From assembly GCA_030639665.1 (NCBI GenBank), contig DAOWCC010000008.1, positions 1 through 24,845 on the forward strand: a stretch of DNA of 24,845 nucleotides, read 5' to 3'. Positions 1-6,436 of this stretch are shown here, one piece after another. The stretch is from Elusimicrobiota bacterium (GTDB lineage: Bacteria; Elusimicrobiota; Elusimicrobia; Elusimicrobiales; UBA9959). The number at the start of each line of letters is the position of its first letter. Position 1 is the stretch's first letter. The notes below the pieces were generated by a model. It saw only the letters and a program-made list of their open reading frames with translations. It made no database searches and was not told the origin of the DNA. Both the position numbers and the translations under genes were made by a program.

Positions 1-173
1 GTGGAGTATACGAGAAATTCTATGCCGGTCATTCCCATGCCTTTTGAGGATAAAAAGAATTTGACCAAGCTGCCTGTTATTACATATGTGCCAAAATAAC
101 CCGCGGCCAATTGAATAAGCCTTTCGGATGTTCCTTCATGTGTTTTGTGGAATAATGCCCCTGGTTTAAACAT
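1..173 (-). CDS. Unknown membrane protein, N-terminal part only
   Basis: The minus-strand frame from the ATG at 173 stays open to the window edge, giving 57 N-terminal residues. A strong Shine-Dalgarno sequence (GGGAGGAA, 181-188) lies 7 to 9 nt upstream of this ATG and supports both strand and start. The residues begin MFKPGALFHKTHEGTSERL, followed by a mostly hydrophobic stretch at about 20-40 (LIQLAAGYFGTYVITGSLV) that could be a first membrane segment. I do not recognise the family. The C-terminal part lies outside the window, so size and function cannot be judged. A 33-codon open frame on the plus strand over the same bases is considered a shadow. Confidence 0.6.
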   Translation of the reverse strand, partial: MFKPGALFHKTHEGTSERLIQLAAGYFGTYVITGSLVKFFLSSKGMGMTGIEFLVYS

Positions 174-268
174 GTTGAAATTCCTCCCGGAGTGAAAGTG
201 AATGATGAATAATATAATAAGAAATAATGACCATTCAAAGCAAACTTCGGTTTTTGATGATTACATGG

Positions 269-285
269 AATAAACTTGGTTTATT
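269..285. terminator. AT-rich stem-loop after receiver gene
   Basis: The arms AATAAAC and GTTTATT pair perfectly over 7 bp around a 3-nt loop, 11 nt beyond the stop of the minus-strand response regulator at 296. The stem has little GC and no clear U-tract follows on the minus strand, so it is at best a weak terminator or an mRNA 3'-end stabiliser. Confidence 0.25.
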
Positions 286-295
286 GGAAGAGAAA

Positions 296-706
296 TTATT
301 GTTCGGAAGAGCGTTTTTTATTTAATTCCCATGCTTTCTTTATTTTTGTTTCAAGGGAATCAATAGCGAAAGGTTTTACAAGATAATCCATCGCGCCGAA
401 TAAAAGGGCGTCATTTAAGGTGGCGGCGTCATTTAATCCGCTTATGGCTATAATGGGTATATGCGTCGTTTTGAGATTTGAGTGAACATCTTTCATCAGG
501 CTGATTCCGTCTATTCCCGGCATCATAATATCCATAAGTATGACATCCGGCAGATTGGTATTATCATCCAGAAGATATTCTTTGCCTTTTTTAGGGTCTA
601 AAAAAGTTTTTACTTCATAGCCTTTGACGGATAAGCCCGTGTCATATATATCAAGTATGGCTTCATCGTCATCAATTGCCACTATTTTAATCTTGTGTTC
701 GCTCAT
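296..706 (-). CDS. Single-domain response regulator (CheY-like receiver)
   Basis: This is a 136-residue protein made of one receiver domain and no output domain. The phosphorylation pocket is complete: acidic residues D12-D14, phosphoacceptor D59 in LMDIMMPGIDG, switch S89, and K111 in the VKPF motif. It probably relays a phosphoryl group or binds a partner when phosphorylated; no kinase gene is adjacent, so its partner is unknown. It is clearly different from the four close paralogs at 10048-14331 (no MAKIL start, no basic tail). The ATG at 706 has no Shine-Dalgarno sequence. Instead a TAGAAT hexamer (713-718) sits 6 nt upstream, the geometry of a -10 box for a leaderless transcript. The next gene in the same direction begins at 173. 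Confidence 0.93.
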   Translation of the reverse strand: MSEHKIKIVAIDDDEAILDIYDTGLSVKGYEVKTFLDPKKGKEYLLDDNTNLPDVILMDIMMPGIDGISLMKDVHSNLKTTHIPIIAISGLNDAATLNDALLFGAMDYLVKPFAIDSLETKIKKAWELNKKRSSEQ

Positions 707-712
707 AAGTTT

Positions 713-718
713 ATTCTA
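713..718 (-). promoter_or_regulatory. Putative -10 box, leaderless response regulator mRNA
   Basis: The minus strand reads TAGAAT, then six bases, then the ATG of the response regulator. Transcription starting about 7 nt after the hexamer would begin at the start codon itself. No -35 was identified. The same spacing recurs before the gene starting at 15524, which strengthens both calls. Confidence 0.4.
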
Positions 719-746
719 TTTATTACAGAGACATTAATCAACATAT

Positions 747-771
747 AAAAAATGCGCTAAGCGTATTTTTT
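747..771. terminator. Putative bidirectional intrinsic terminator
   Basis: A near-perfect 12-bp inverted repeat (AAAAAATGCGCT with AGCGTATTTTTT, one G-T wobble) has its arms separated by one base, so the folded loop is about 3 nt. Each strand ends in a run of six T. On the minus strand it lies 145 nt beyond the stop of the exported protein gene at 916 and just upstream of the response regulator promoter, a sensible place to end the thiol-module operon. The GC core is only about four pairs. Confidence 0.45.
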
Positions 772-833
772 GGTCACAGTCAATAAAAAGGATTAGAGTA
801 AATGAGTGTGGCTCAAGAGGGCGCGGGTTATGG

Positions 834-915
834 AATTAAGAATTAAATGACATACTCAACTTCTGAATCTTTGTGTTGCTTCTTTAGTGTTACGGCTAAT
901 CACCAATTCTTAATT
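834..915. repeat. 11-bp inverted repeat in quasi-repetitive spacer
   Basis: AATTAAGAATT at 834-844 is matched perfectly by AATTCTTAATT at 905-915. The right arm abuts the stop codon (916-918) of the minus-strand gene. The roughly 60 bases between hold no gene that I can see. The wording resembles other monotonous spacers in this window (see 3217 and 8921). Confidence 0.5.
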
Positions 916-1671
916 TTATCTCGCATTGGTAATCAAACATTTAAATTTGCCTCTTGTGGTGGAGATATAAAAAAGGGTGCGTAAGCCGTAAAGTTTTTCT
1001 TTTCTTATTAGTTTCCGTATTTCTTTCAATTCTTTTTCCGATTTTAAAGGCACGAGCCTGTGAGGTTGTTTAATCGCGTTTAGGAGAGATTTGGTTTTTC
1101 TTAAAGTATTGGTTTCGATTAATTTAAATTTATAATCTTTTCCGGCATCTTTTATGAATTTATCCAATAACTCATCTTCAAGCGGCTCAGCTGATATAAA
1201 AGCGATAGTGTTTTCGTCTATAGGCAGTTTTTTTACCAGCTTTTTAATTTGATTGAAAGCGTAAGAAAATCCTTCTCCAAAATCAACAAGAGGGGCCATT
1301 ATTCTCCTCAGTTCTCCGCTTAAATAAAATGAAATTTTAAGTATTTCTCCTTTATAGAAAATCAGTTTTGTTCTTTTGGAGTTTTCAGCCACCGAAGATT
1401 CCGAGTTTTTTGCTTCCCTAAAAAAATCTTTGGCAATTTGAGAAGGAACCGACCCTTTTCTTGTTGTTATTTTGTTCTTTATCTCCGTTCTGTAAACGAC
1501 ATTTCCGTTTTTGCTTATATCCAAATAATAGTTCACAGCCTTCTTTTTGCCGGAGATGATGGTCATCCACGCCGCGTTTGACGAAGTATATTTATACTCG
1601 CGCTTACGCGCGCTTATCCAACTTGCCGCTGCAAAAATAAGAATGAGTGAGATTAGGATTGATTTTTTCAT
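916..1671 (-). CDS. Exported protein of unknown function in thiol-redox operon
   Basis: This 251-residue protein begins with a typical signal peptide or anchor (MKKSILISLILIFAAASWISA, roughly residues 1-21) and is otherwise soluble and Lys-rich. I see no recognised domain. The mature part alternates short beta-like stretches with a helical, charged centre, and has one cysteine (KCLI near the C-terminus), so it is not itself a CxxC redox protein. Its start codon overlaps the stop of the upstream MauE-like gene by 4 nt (ATGA), which implies translational coupling and a shared process with the MauE-like and DsbA-like genes. It could be a client or accessory factor of that module; this is inference from position only. 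Confidence 0.85.
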   Translation of the reverse strand: MKKSILISLILIFAAASWISARKREYKYTSSNAAWMTIISGKKKAVNYYLDISKNGNVVYRTEIKNKITTRKGSVPSQIAKDFFREAKNSESSVAENSKRTKLIFYKGEILKISFYLSGELRRIMAPLVDFGEGFSYAFNQIKKLVKKLPIDENTIAFISAEPLEDELLDKFIKDAGKDYKFKLIETNTLRKTKSLLNAIKQPHRLVPLKSEKELKEIRKLIRKEKLYGLRTLFYISTTRGKFKCLITNAR

Positions 1672-2156
1672 TTTTCTTCTCCATCAGATTTGTTTGTGGA
1701 TTTATTTTTAAGCCAACTATCTATTGAGAAATTTTCACCGAACTTATAAGCGAGAAATACAAAGCAAAGTATTATCAGATTTTGAAATAGTTCAAATTCG
1801 GCAGAATTACTGTGAGCGGAGCCGAAGCAGCCGCAGTCTGCCAATGGAAGCCCTCGCGCAATTGCGGACAAGATTAGTAGTTCAAAAAAAACAAAAAGTA
1901 AACCCATAACCAGTGAAGTGATTTTCGTGAATAAGCCAAAAATCAAAAAAACGCCAATATAAATTTCAATCCAAGGCATAGTGATGGCTGCAATCGTGGT
2001 TATTAAGGAGGGGAAAATTTCATAGGCTTCAATGGCATAAGCGAATTCTTCGCTCGGAGCCGTAGCTTTTAAAAACCCCGCATATATAAAAACTACTCCG
2101 GCTATTATTCTTGCCGCCAGCCCCAGTAAGTCTTTGTGTTTGTTCAATAGATTCAC
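1668..2156 (-). CDS. MauE/DoxX-like integral membrane redox protein
   Basis: This 162-residue protein has four hydrophobic segments (about residues 9-30, 50-74, 78-100 and 120-140). It carries the motif DCGCFG with C108 and C110, characteristic of the MauE/DoxX-like membrane proteins. MauE acts with the thioredoxin-like MauD in disulfide formation during methylamine dehydrogenase maturation. No methylamine dehydrogenase genes are present here, so a general role in periplasmic disulfide chemistry is more likely. It overlaps the upstream DsbA-like gene by 4 nt (2153-2156) and the downstream unknown gene by 4 nt (1668-1671), a tightly coupled unit. Family assignment is good; the exact electron acceptor and partner are inferred. 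Confidence 0.85.
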   Translation of the reverse strand: MNLLNKHKDLLGLAARIIAGVVFIYAGFLKATAPSEEFAYAIEAYEIFPSLITTIAAITMPWIEIYIGVFLIFGLFTKITSLVMGLLFVFFELLILSAIARGLPLADCGCFGSAHSNSAEFELFQNLIILCFVFLAYKFGENFSIDSWLKNKSTNKSDGEEK

Positions 2157-2785
2157 TTTTTTCTCAGGTATTCAAATTTTCTTACATGGTCAATAAGTTG
2201 GCGCGCTCCCACAGCTCTTTTTTTATTAACAAAAAAAGTGGGGGTGGCGTTTATTTCCAGCATTTTTGCTTCAGCCATATCCATTTTTACGGCTTTAAGG
2301 GTTTCAGGATTGTTCACGCAAGCGTTAAATTTATTCATGTTTAAATTTAATTTTTTCGCGTAAGTTTTAAGCGCTTTTGGCATTTTTTCCGTATAGCCCC
2401 ATTCATTTCTGTTTTCAAAAAGGAGATCGGCATAATCCCAAAATTTTTCTTGCTCTCCCGCGCAATCGGCATAAACCGCCGCGTGTATTGACCATTGGTG
2501 CAAAGATAATAAGGGATTGTGTTTAAAGCTTATTTTTATTTCACCTTTAAAAGCTTTGGATAATTTGTGAGTTATTTTATGGGCTCCCGCACAAGCCGGG
2601 CAAGCGAAATCGGTAAATTCTTCAATATGTATTTTGGCATTATCTTCGCCGATTGTTCTAAACTCCGGCGCTTGGCGATGAGGCAAGACATCCAAATGTC
2701 TCACAATTAACACGATTAGAGTTGATAAGAAGATTAATCCCGCTCCAATGCAAAGGCCTCTGATTGTCTCTTGTTTTATAAACAT
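2153..2785 (-). CDS. Membrane-anchored DsbA-like thiol oxidoreductase
   Basis: This 210-residue protein has an N-terminal membrane anchor (about residues 10-28) and a thioredoxin-fold domain of the DsbA/Thioredoxin_4 type. The active site is C62-P-A-C65 in FTDFACPACAGAHK. The cis-proline loop is visible as NATPTFFVN near residue 180. The helical insert between these contains two more cysteines (YADCAG and FNACVN), as in many DsbA-like proteins of this group. It should oxidise or isomerise thiols outside the cytoplasmic membrane. It leads a 4-nt-overlapping series with the MauE-like protein, a plausible partner for reoxidation. No good Shine-Dalgarno sequence precedes the ATG at 2785; the DUF167 gene ends 24 nt upstream. 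Confidence 0.92.
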   Translation of the reverse strand: MFIKQETIRGLCIGAGLIFLSTLIVLIVRHLDVLPHRQAPEFRTIGEDNAKIHIEEFTDFACPACAGAHKITHKLSKAFKGEIKISFKHNPLLSLHQWSIHAAVYADCAGEQEKFWDYADLLFENRNEWGYTEKMPKALKTYAKKLNLNMNKFNACVNNPETLKAVKMDMAEAKMLEINATPTFFVNKKRAVGARQLIDHVRKFEYLRKK

Positions 2786-2809
2786 TATGTGTATTAATAT
2801 GGTACAAAA

Positions 2810-3040
2810 TTATTGAAAAATTTTAACAATCTTGGAAGGAGAGGTGGCGCCTTTAATCAGTATTATTTTTTTTGATGGAATATTCAATTCTTTGGCGAGC
2901 AGGGAAATTGCCTCCTTATTGGCAAGACCTCGTTCCGCTGCTTTTTTTATCCATATTTCATAAGTGTCTTTTGATTTCGCGAATATTTTTGAGCGCTTGG
3001 ATTTTGGGTGAACTTTTAATTTAAAAAATTTTTCAGTCAT
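2810..3040 (-). CDS. DUF167 (YggU-type) small conserved protein
   Basis: With the start at 3040 (MTEKFFKLKVHPKSKRSKI) this is a 76-residue protein matching the DUF167 family: an N-terminal strand with VHPxSKR, then KAAERGLANKEAISLLAKEL, then IPSKKIILIKGATSPSKIVKI. Its molecular role is not established in the family. An in-frame ATG at 3082 would add 14 residues, but those codons fall in a repetitive stretch (gcagagagcagagagcag) and are not family-like, so I chose 3040. The gene sits between gpmI and the DsbA-like gene on the same strand. Confidence 0.85.
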   Translation of the reverse strand: MTEKFFKLKVHPKSKRSKIFAKSKDTYEIWIKKAAERGLANKEAISLLAKELNIPSKKIILIKGATSPSKIVKIFQ

Positions 3041-3050
3041 AAATTTAGAG

Positions 3051-3085
3051 AAAGCAGTAAGCAGAGAGCAGAGAGCAGACATCAG
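3051..3085. repeat. Quasi-repeat of GCAGAGA words
   Basis: This short spacer is built of near-identical words (gcagtaa, gcagaga, gcagaga, gcagaca) just upstream of the DUF167 start. It belongs to the same class of monotonous spacers as 3217-3272 and 8921-9012 but has its own vocabulary. Confidence 0.5.
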
Positions 3086-3216
3086 AAAAAACTTTACTGA
3101 TTTTTTGTGCCAGATTGTTTTCGTGCTTCTTGAGAAAGTTCTGTTAAATTTATTGATTCTCCTTTTTCTTTTTTTGTTTCCTGTTATCTTGAGAATTATA
3201 AGTATTTTTATCGTTT

Positions 3217-3272
3217 CTTGTGACTGGTGACTTGCTACTTGTTACTCAGTCACTATCAGTGACTGACTTGTC
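3217..3272. repeat. Quasi-repeat spacer overlapping the gpmI 3' end
   Basis: The stretch consists of variations on GTGACT and CTTGCTACTTGTTACT. It runs through the gpmI stop codon (3242-3244) into the last codons, so the end of GpmI (SQSLIVTE) is encoded in the same repetitive wording. It also contains the inverted pair CAGTCAC and GTGACTG (3247-3253 and 3259-3265), which could act as a small hairpin at the mRNA 3' end. Confidence 0.5.
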
Positions 3273-4804
3273 ATATCAATCGGTTTTTTTATTCCCAAAA
3301 CATCTAAGACAGTCGGCGCTATATCTGATAAAATTCCATGGTCTCGCAATTTAGTTTTTTCGGCGTCATTATCAATGAAAATAAATTCCACCAAATTATT
3401 TGTATGACAAGTTTTTGGCATACTTGTTTTATAGTCCCACATTTCTTCCGCATTGCCATGGTCGGCCGTTATCATTACCGTATATCCGTTTTTTAGGCCC
3501 GATTCAACCACTTTTCCCAAGCTGTCATCCACAATATCAACGGCTTTTAAGACTGAATCATAGTTTCCCGTATGACCCACCATATCGCAATTGGCAAAAT
3601 TTATAAGCATGAAATCATGTTTAAGCGAGGGTATTTCAATTAAAGCTCTTTCGGTAACTTCCGGCGCGTTCATTTGGGGGTGAAGAGCGAAACTCGAAGG
3701 GTCAAACGAACCTTTTATTTCTATGCGATTTTCACCTTTATATGGTTTAAGCATTTTTCCATTAAAGAAAGAGGTTACATGTTTGAATTTTTGTGTTTCA
3801 GCCAGTCTCAATTGTGTTAGATTGGCGTCGGATATGGCTTGTCCCAAGAGATTATTCATATCATCTGATTCGTCCATCGGAGGAAGGGCATTGAATTTGA
3901 AGGTGTCATAATATCTTGTTAATCCGCAGAATGTAATATTAACTTTTTTGGAGCGTTTGCCCGGATAGTCTTCTTCAACAAAAGCCTTCGCCAATTGAAT
4001 GGCTCTGTCTTGCCTGAAGTTTAGGTGTATAGCGGAGTCTCCATCTTTCATGCCGGGATAATTCGCTATTACGGTTGGAGGGATATACTCGTCGACAATC
4101 GGGTTTCCGTCGGGGTTTTTAAGCGAGTCATAAGCCGATTGTACGGCTTCTTGGGCCGAGGCGCTTTTTTCTCCTTCAGCGCTCATCATGGCACTATAGG
4201 CCTTGTCCGTCAGTTCCCATTTCTCGCTTCTATCCATCGCGTAATATCGTCCGGTTACGGTCGCGATGGTTCCAATCCCGATGGTTTGTGTTTCATCTGA
4301 AAGTCTTTTGATAAAAGATAAGGAACTTCTTGGCGGAGTGTCTCTGCCGTCGGCAAAAAAATGTATATACGCTGTTTTTACGCCTTTTTCTTTCGCGTGT
4401 CTTAATAGGGCGAATAAATGGTCTTGATGAGCGTGAACTCCCTCATCTTGAATAAGCCCCATAAAATGCAGGGCGGAATTATTTTTAACGGCATTTTCTA
4501 TGGCATTTTTTAAAGCGGCCGCTTTAAAAAGGGAGCCATCTTCTATCATGTCCATTATTTTTTTGAGTTCTTGCTCGACTATTCTGCCCGCGCCCATATT
4601 TAAATGTCCGACTTCGGAGGAGCCTTGATAGCCTTTAGGCAGTCCGACGGCTTCACCGGCGGGATCAAGAACGGTATTCGGATATTTTTTAAGATATTCG
4701 GAAATATTTTTTTTCTTAGCATTATAAACGGCGTTAAATTTATCGGGCTTGGCTATGCCCCAGCCATCCCTGATTATAAGTAAAACTCTTTTTTTCTCTG
4801 ACAT
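3242..4804 (-). CDS. gpmI: 2,3-bisphosphoglycerate-independent phosphoglycerate mutase
   Basis: This is a 520-residue cytoplasmic glycolytic enzyme that interconverts 3- and 2-phosphoglycerate with two manganese ions and a phosphoserine intermediate. It has the family's normal length and motif order: IIRDGWG with metal ligand D13; GSSEVGHLNMGAGR with catalytic S63 (most homologues have Asn at position 62, here Ser); FFADGRDTPPRS; GRYYAMDRSEKWE; NFRQDRAIQL; HVTSFFNG; NFANCDMVGHTG; and ITADHGNAEEM. The TSMPKTCHTNNLVEF segment supplies the late metal-site histidine. The start at 4804 is supported by AAAGGAG 8 nt upstream. The leader (4821-4910) is hairpin-rich. The last residues lie in a quasi-repeat. 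Confidence 0.97.
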   Translation of the reverse strand: MSEKKRVLLIIRDGWGIAKPDKFNAVYNAKKKNISEYLKKYPNTVLDPAGEAVGLPKGYQGSSEVGHLNMGAGRIVEQELKKIMDMIEDGSLFKAAALKNAIENAVKNNSALHFMGLIQDEGVHAHQDHLFALLRHAKEKGVKTAYIHFFADGRDTPPRSSLSFIKRLSDETQTIGIGTIATVTGRYYAMDRSEKWELTDKAYSAMMSAEGEKSASAQEAVQSAYDSLKNPDGNPIVDEYIPPTVIANYPGMKDGDSAIHLNFRQDRAIQLAKAFVEEDYPGKRSKKVNITFCGLTRYYDTFKFNALPPMDESDDMNNLLGQAISDANLTQLRLAETQKFKHVTSFFNGKMLKPYKGENRIEIKGSFDPSSFALHPQMNAPEVTERALIEIPSLKHDFMLINFANCDMVGHTGNYDSVLKAVDIVDDSLGKVVESGLKNGYTVMITADHGNAEEMWDYKTSMPKTCHTNNLVEFIFIDNDAEKTKLRDHGILSDIAPTVLDVLGIKKPIDMTSQSLIVTE

Positions 4805-4820
4805 AAAATTTCTCCTTTCA

Positions 4821-4910
4821 AATTGCCGGATAACCGATTAAATAAATCCCTCTAAAATCGGTTGATAGCCCGGTGTAACTTTGTTCGCAAGGCTGATATC
4901 CTTGACCGCT
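4821..4910 (-). promoter_or_regulatory. Structured leader upstream of gpmI
   Basis: The region just upstream of the gpmI Shine-Dalgarno sequence contains a perfect 8-bp pair, AACCGATT at 4832-4839 with AATCGGTT at 4856-4863. An outer GCCGG/CCGG pair (4825-4829 with 4869-4872) extends it into an imperfect stem. A second hairpin pairs CAAGG (4888-4892) with CCTTG (4900-4904). In the gpmI direction the long stem is the last structure before the ribosome binding site, as in regulated leaders. I cannot match it to a known riboswitch class; it could also serve the divergent nfeD promoter region. Confidence 0.35.
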
Positions 4911-5020
4911 TATGAACTGTGACTTGTAATTATTGTATAATTTATTCTTAGTATAATTAAATTAATATTTTTTCTCGCCCGAGCGTATTATCAGGAGCCG
5001 GATATTTTGCATTATAGCTT

Positions 5021-6334
5021 ATGAATAAAAAAATAATTTTAACAATACTGCTGGTCTTGGTTTTAACGCCCTTTTCATTTGCCAAAGAACCGAAAGAATA
5101 TAAAGTAAAGAATATTTTGGTTGCCACTTTCTCGGGAGTAATAAGTCCCGTTGCAGCGGAATATATAAATCAAGCCATAGATAAAGCCAATAAGGAAAAA
5201 TTTGATATGCTGGTTGTGAATTTGGACACTCCCGGCGGTCTTGATTTATCCATGCGTTTGATAATAAAAAAGATTTTAGGCTCAAGGGTTCCTGTTGCCA
5301 TGTATGTGTCTCCACAGGGGGCCCGTGCGGCTTCAGCCGGAGTTTTTATTTCCATGGCCTCGCATATAGCGGCCATGAGTCCGGGTACCAATATAGGAGC
5401 CGCTCATCCCGTAATGATAGGCAAGATGCCGTCAAAGGATGACAAAAAAGAATCTTCAAATGCCATGGAAGCCAAGGTTTTAAACGATGCTTCGGCGTAT
5501 ATAAAATCCATAACTCAGAAGACGGGAAGAAATGTCGAGTGGGCAATAAAAGCGGTTGAAAAAAGCGATTCGCTTTCCGCTGAAGAAGCTGTCAGGGATA
5601 ATGTGGTTGATTTCATGGCGGATGACTTAAACGATTTAATAGCAAAGATTAACGGCCGCGTGATTAAAGATTTTGGAAAGGTGAAGATTGACAATCCAGT
5701 GTTTGAATACCTTGAACAAACCGAACGTCAAAAATTTCTTGCCACTATTACGGATCCCAATATAGCGATGATACTTATGAGCTTGGGCGCCGCCGGTCTT
5801 TTTATCGAGCTTTATAATCCGGGGCTGATTTTTCCGGGAGTCATAGGCGCGGTATCTTTGGTTATCGCTTTTTATTCGTTTCAAACATTGTCCGCTAATT
5901 TCGCCGGAATAGCTCTTATGTTATTGGGTTTTTTATTTTTCATAGTTGAAATAAAAGTGGTGAGCTATGGCTTATTGACGATAAGCGGGATAGTTTCAAT
6001 TATTCTGGGAGCTTTGATGTTGTTTGATCAATCTTCTTTTGGAGGTTTGGGGATTTCTATGAACATACTAGGTTCAACTATTTTGGTTTTGGTGGCTCTT
6101 GTGGCCGCTTTAACCTGGCTGGTAGTTAAGGCGCATATGAAAGGGATTGTAACCGGAAGGGAATCTCTGGACGGGAAAAAGGGTTTGGTTAAAACCGCTC
6201 TTTCCCCAAGCGGTAAAGTTTTAATAGAAGGCGAACTTTGGAATGCCGTCAGTGTTGAAGGCGATATTCCCGATGGCGCTGAAGTTGTGGTTCAATCCGT
6301 TAAAGGTTTCAGAATTAAAGTCAAAAAAGCGTAA
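5021..6334 (+). CDS. nfeD: Long-form NfeD membrane serine protease
   Basis: This is a 437-residue protein of the long NfeD (stomatin operon partner) family. It has a signal peptide at residues 1-21, a ClpP/SppA-like domain to about 230, four to five membrane segments at about 255-380, and a C-terminal OB-fold NfeD domain at about 385-437. The catalytic serine is S105 in QGARAASAGV; K152 in AMEAKVLNDASAY is the probable general base; the LDTPGG motif at 68-73 forms the oxyanion-side loop. Such proteases cleave membrane-protein tails and usually pair with a stomatin/HflK-like protein, which is absent here. An in-frame stop six bases before the ATG (5015-5017) excludes an upstream extension. There is no close Shine-Dalgarno sequence; the nearest is about 23 nt away. 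Confidence 0.93.
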   Translation: MNKKIILTILLVLVLTPFSFAKEPKEYKVKNILVATFSGVISPVAAEYINQAIDKANKEKFDMLVVNLDTPGGLDLSMRLIIKKILGSRVPVAMYVSPQGARAASAGVFISMASHIAAMSPGTNIGAAHPVMIGKMPSKDDKKESSNAMEAKVLNDASAYIKSITQKTGRNVEWAIKAVEKSDSLSAEEAVRDNVVDFMADDLNDLIAKINGRVIKDFGKVKIDNPVFEYLEQTERQKFLATITDPNIAMILMSLGAAGLFIELYNPGLIFPGVIGAVSLVIAFYSFQTLSANFAGIALMLLGFLFFIVEIKVVSYGLLTISGIVSIILGALMLFDQSSFGGLGISMNILGSTILVLVALVAALTWLVVKAHMKGIVTGRESLDGKKGLVKTALSPSGKVLIEGELWNAVSVEGDIPDGAEVVVQSVKGFRIKVKKA

Positions 6335-6335
6335 C

Positions 6336-6384
6336 GGTGTCGAGGAGTAGGGGAGTTTGAGTGTTGTGGAGTTAGAGTTGTTTG
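6336..6384. repeat. Purine/T quasi-repeat spacer
   Basis: The nfeD-clpC spacer begins with a run of similar words (gtcgagg, agtaggg, gagtttg, agtgttg, tggagtt, agagttg) with no exact unit. It contains no hairpin or terminator that I can see. Confidence 0.4.
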
Positions 6385-6436
6385 CTTTAAATATTTCAGT
6401 ATACGGTTTTGATTTAATTTTACAGGAGGCAGTTCA

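Noticed and set aside
1..99. Plus-strand open frame running in from the window edge and ending at 99
   Set aside because: The opposite strand has a start codon at 173 with a strong Shine-Dalgarno sequence and a plausible membrane-protein N-terminus; only one can be real, and the minus frame is better supported.
3081..3106. Hairpin ATCAG/CTGAT followed by T-run as a plus-strand terminator
   Set aside because: Only five pairs with an 11-nt loop, and no plus-strand gene upstream needs termination there.
4936..4957. Two TATAAT boxes upstream of nfeD (4936-4941 and 4952-4957)
   Set aside because: Neither has a -35 at 16-18 nt, and the stretch is so AT-rich that such hexamers are expected by chance; not strong enough to call a promoter.
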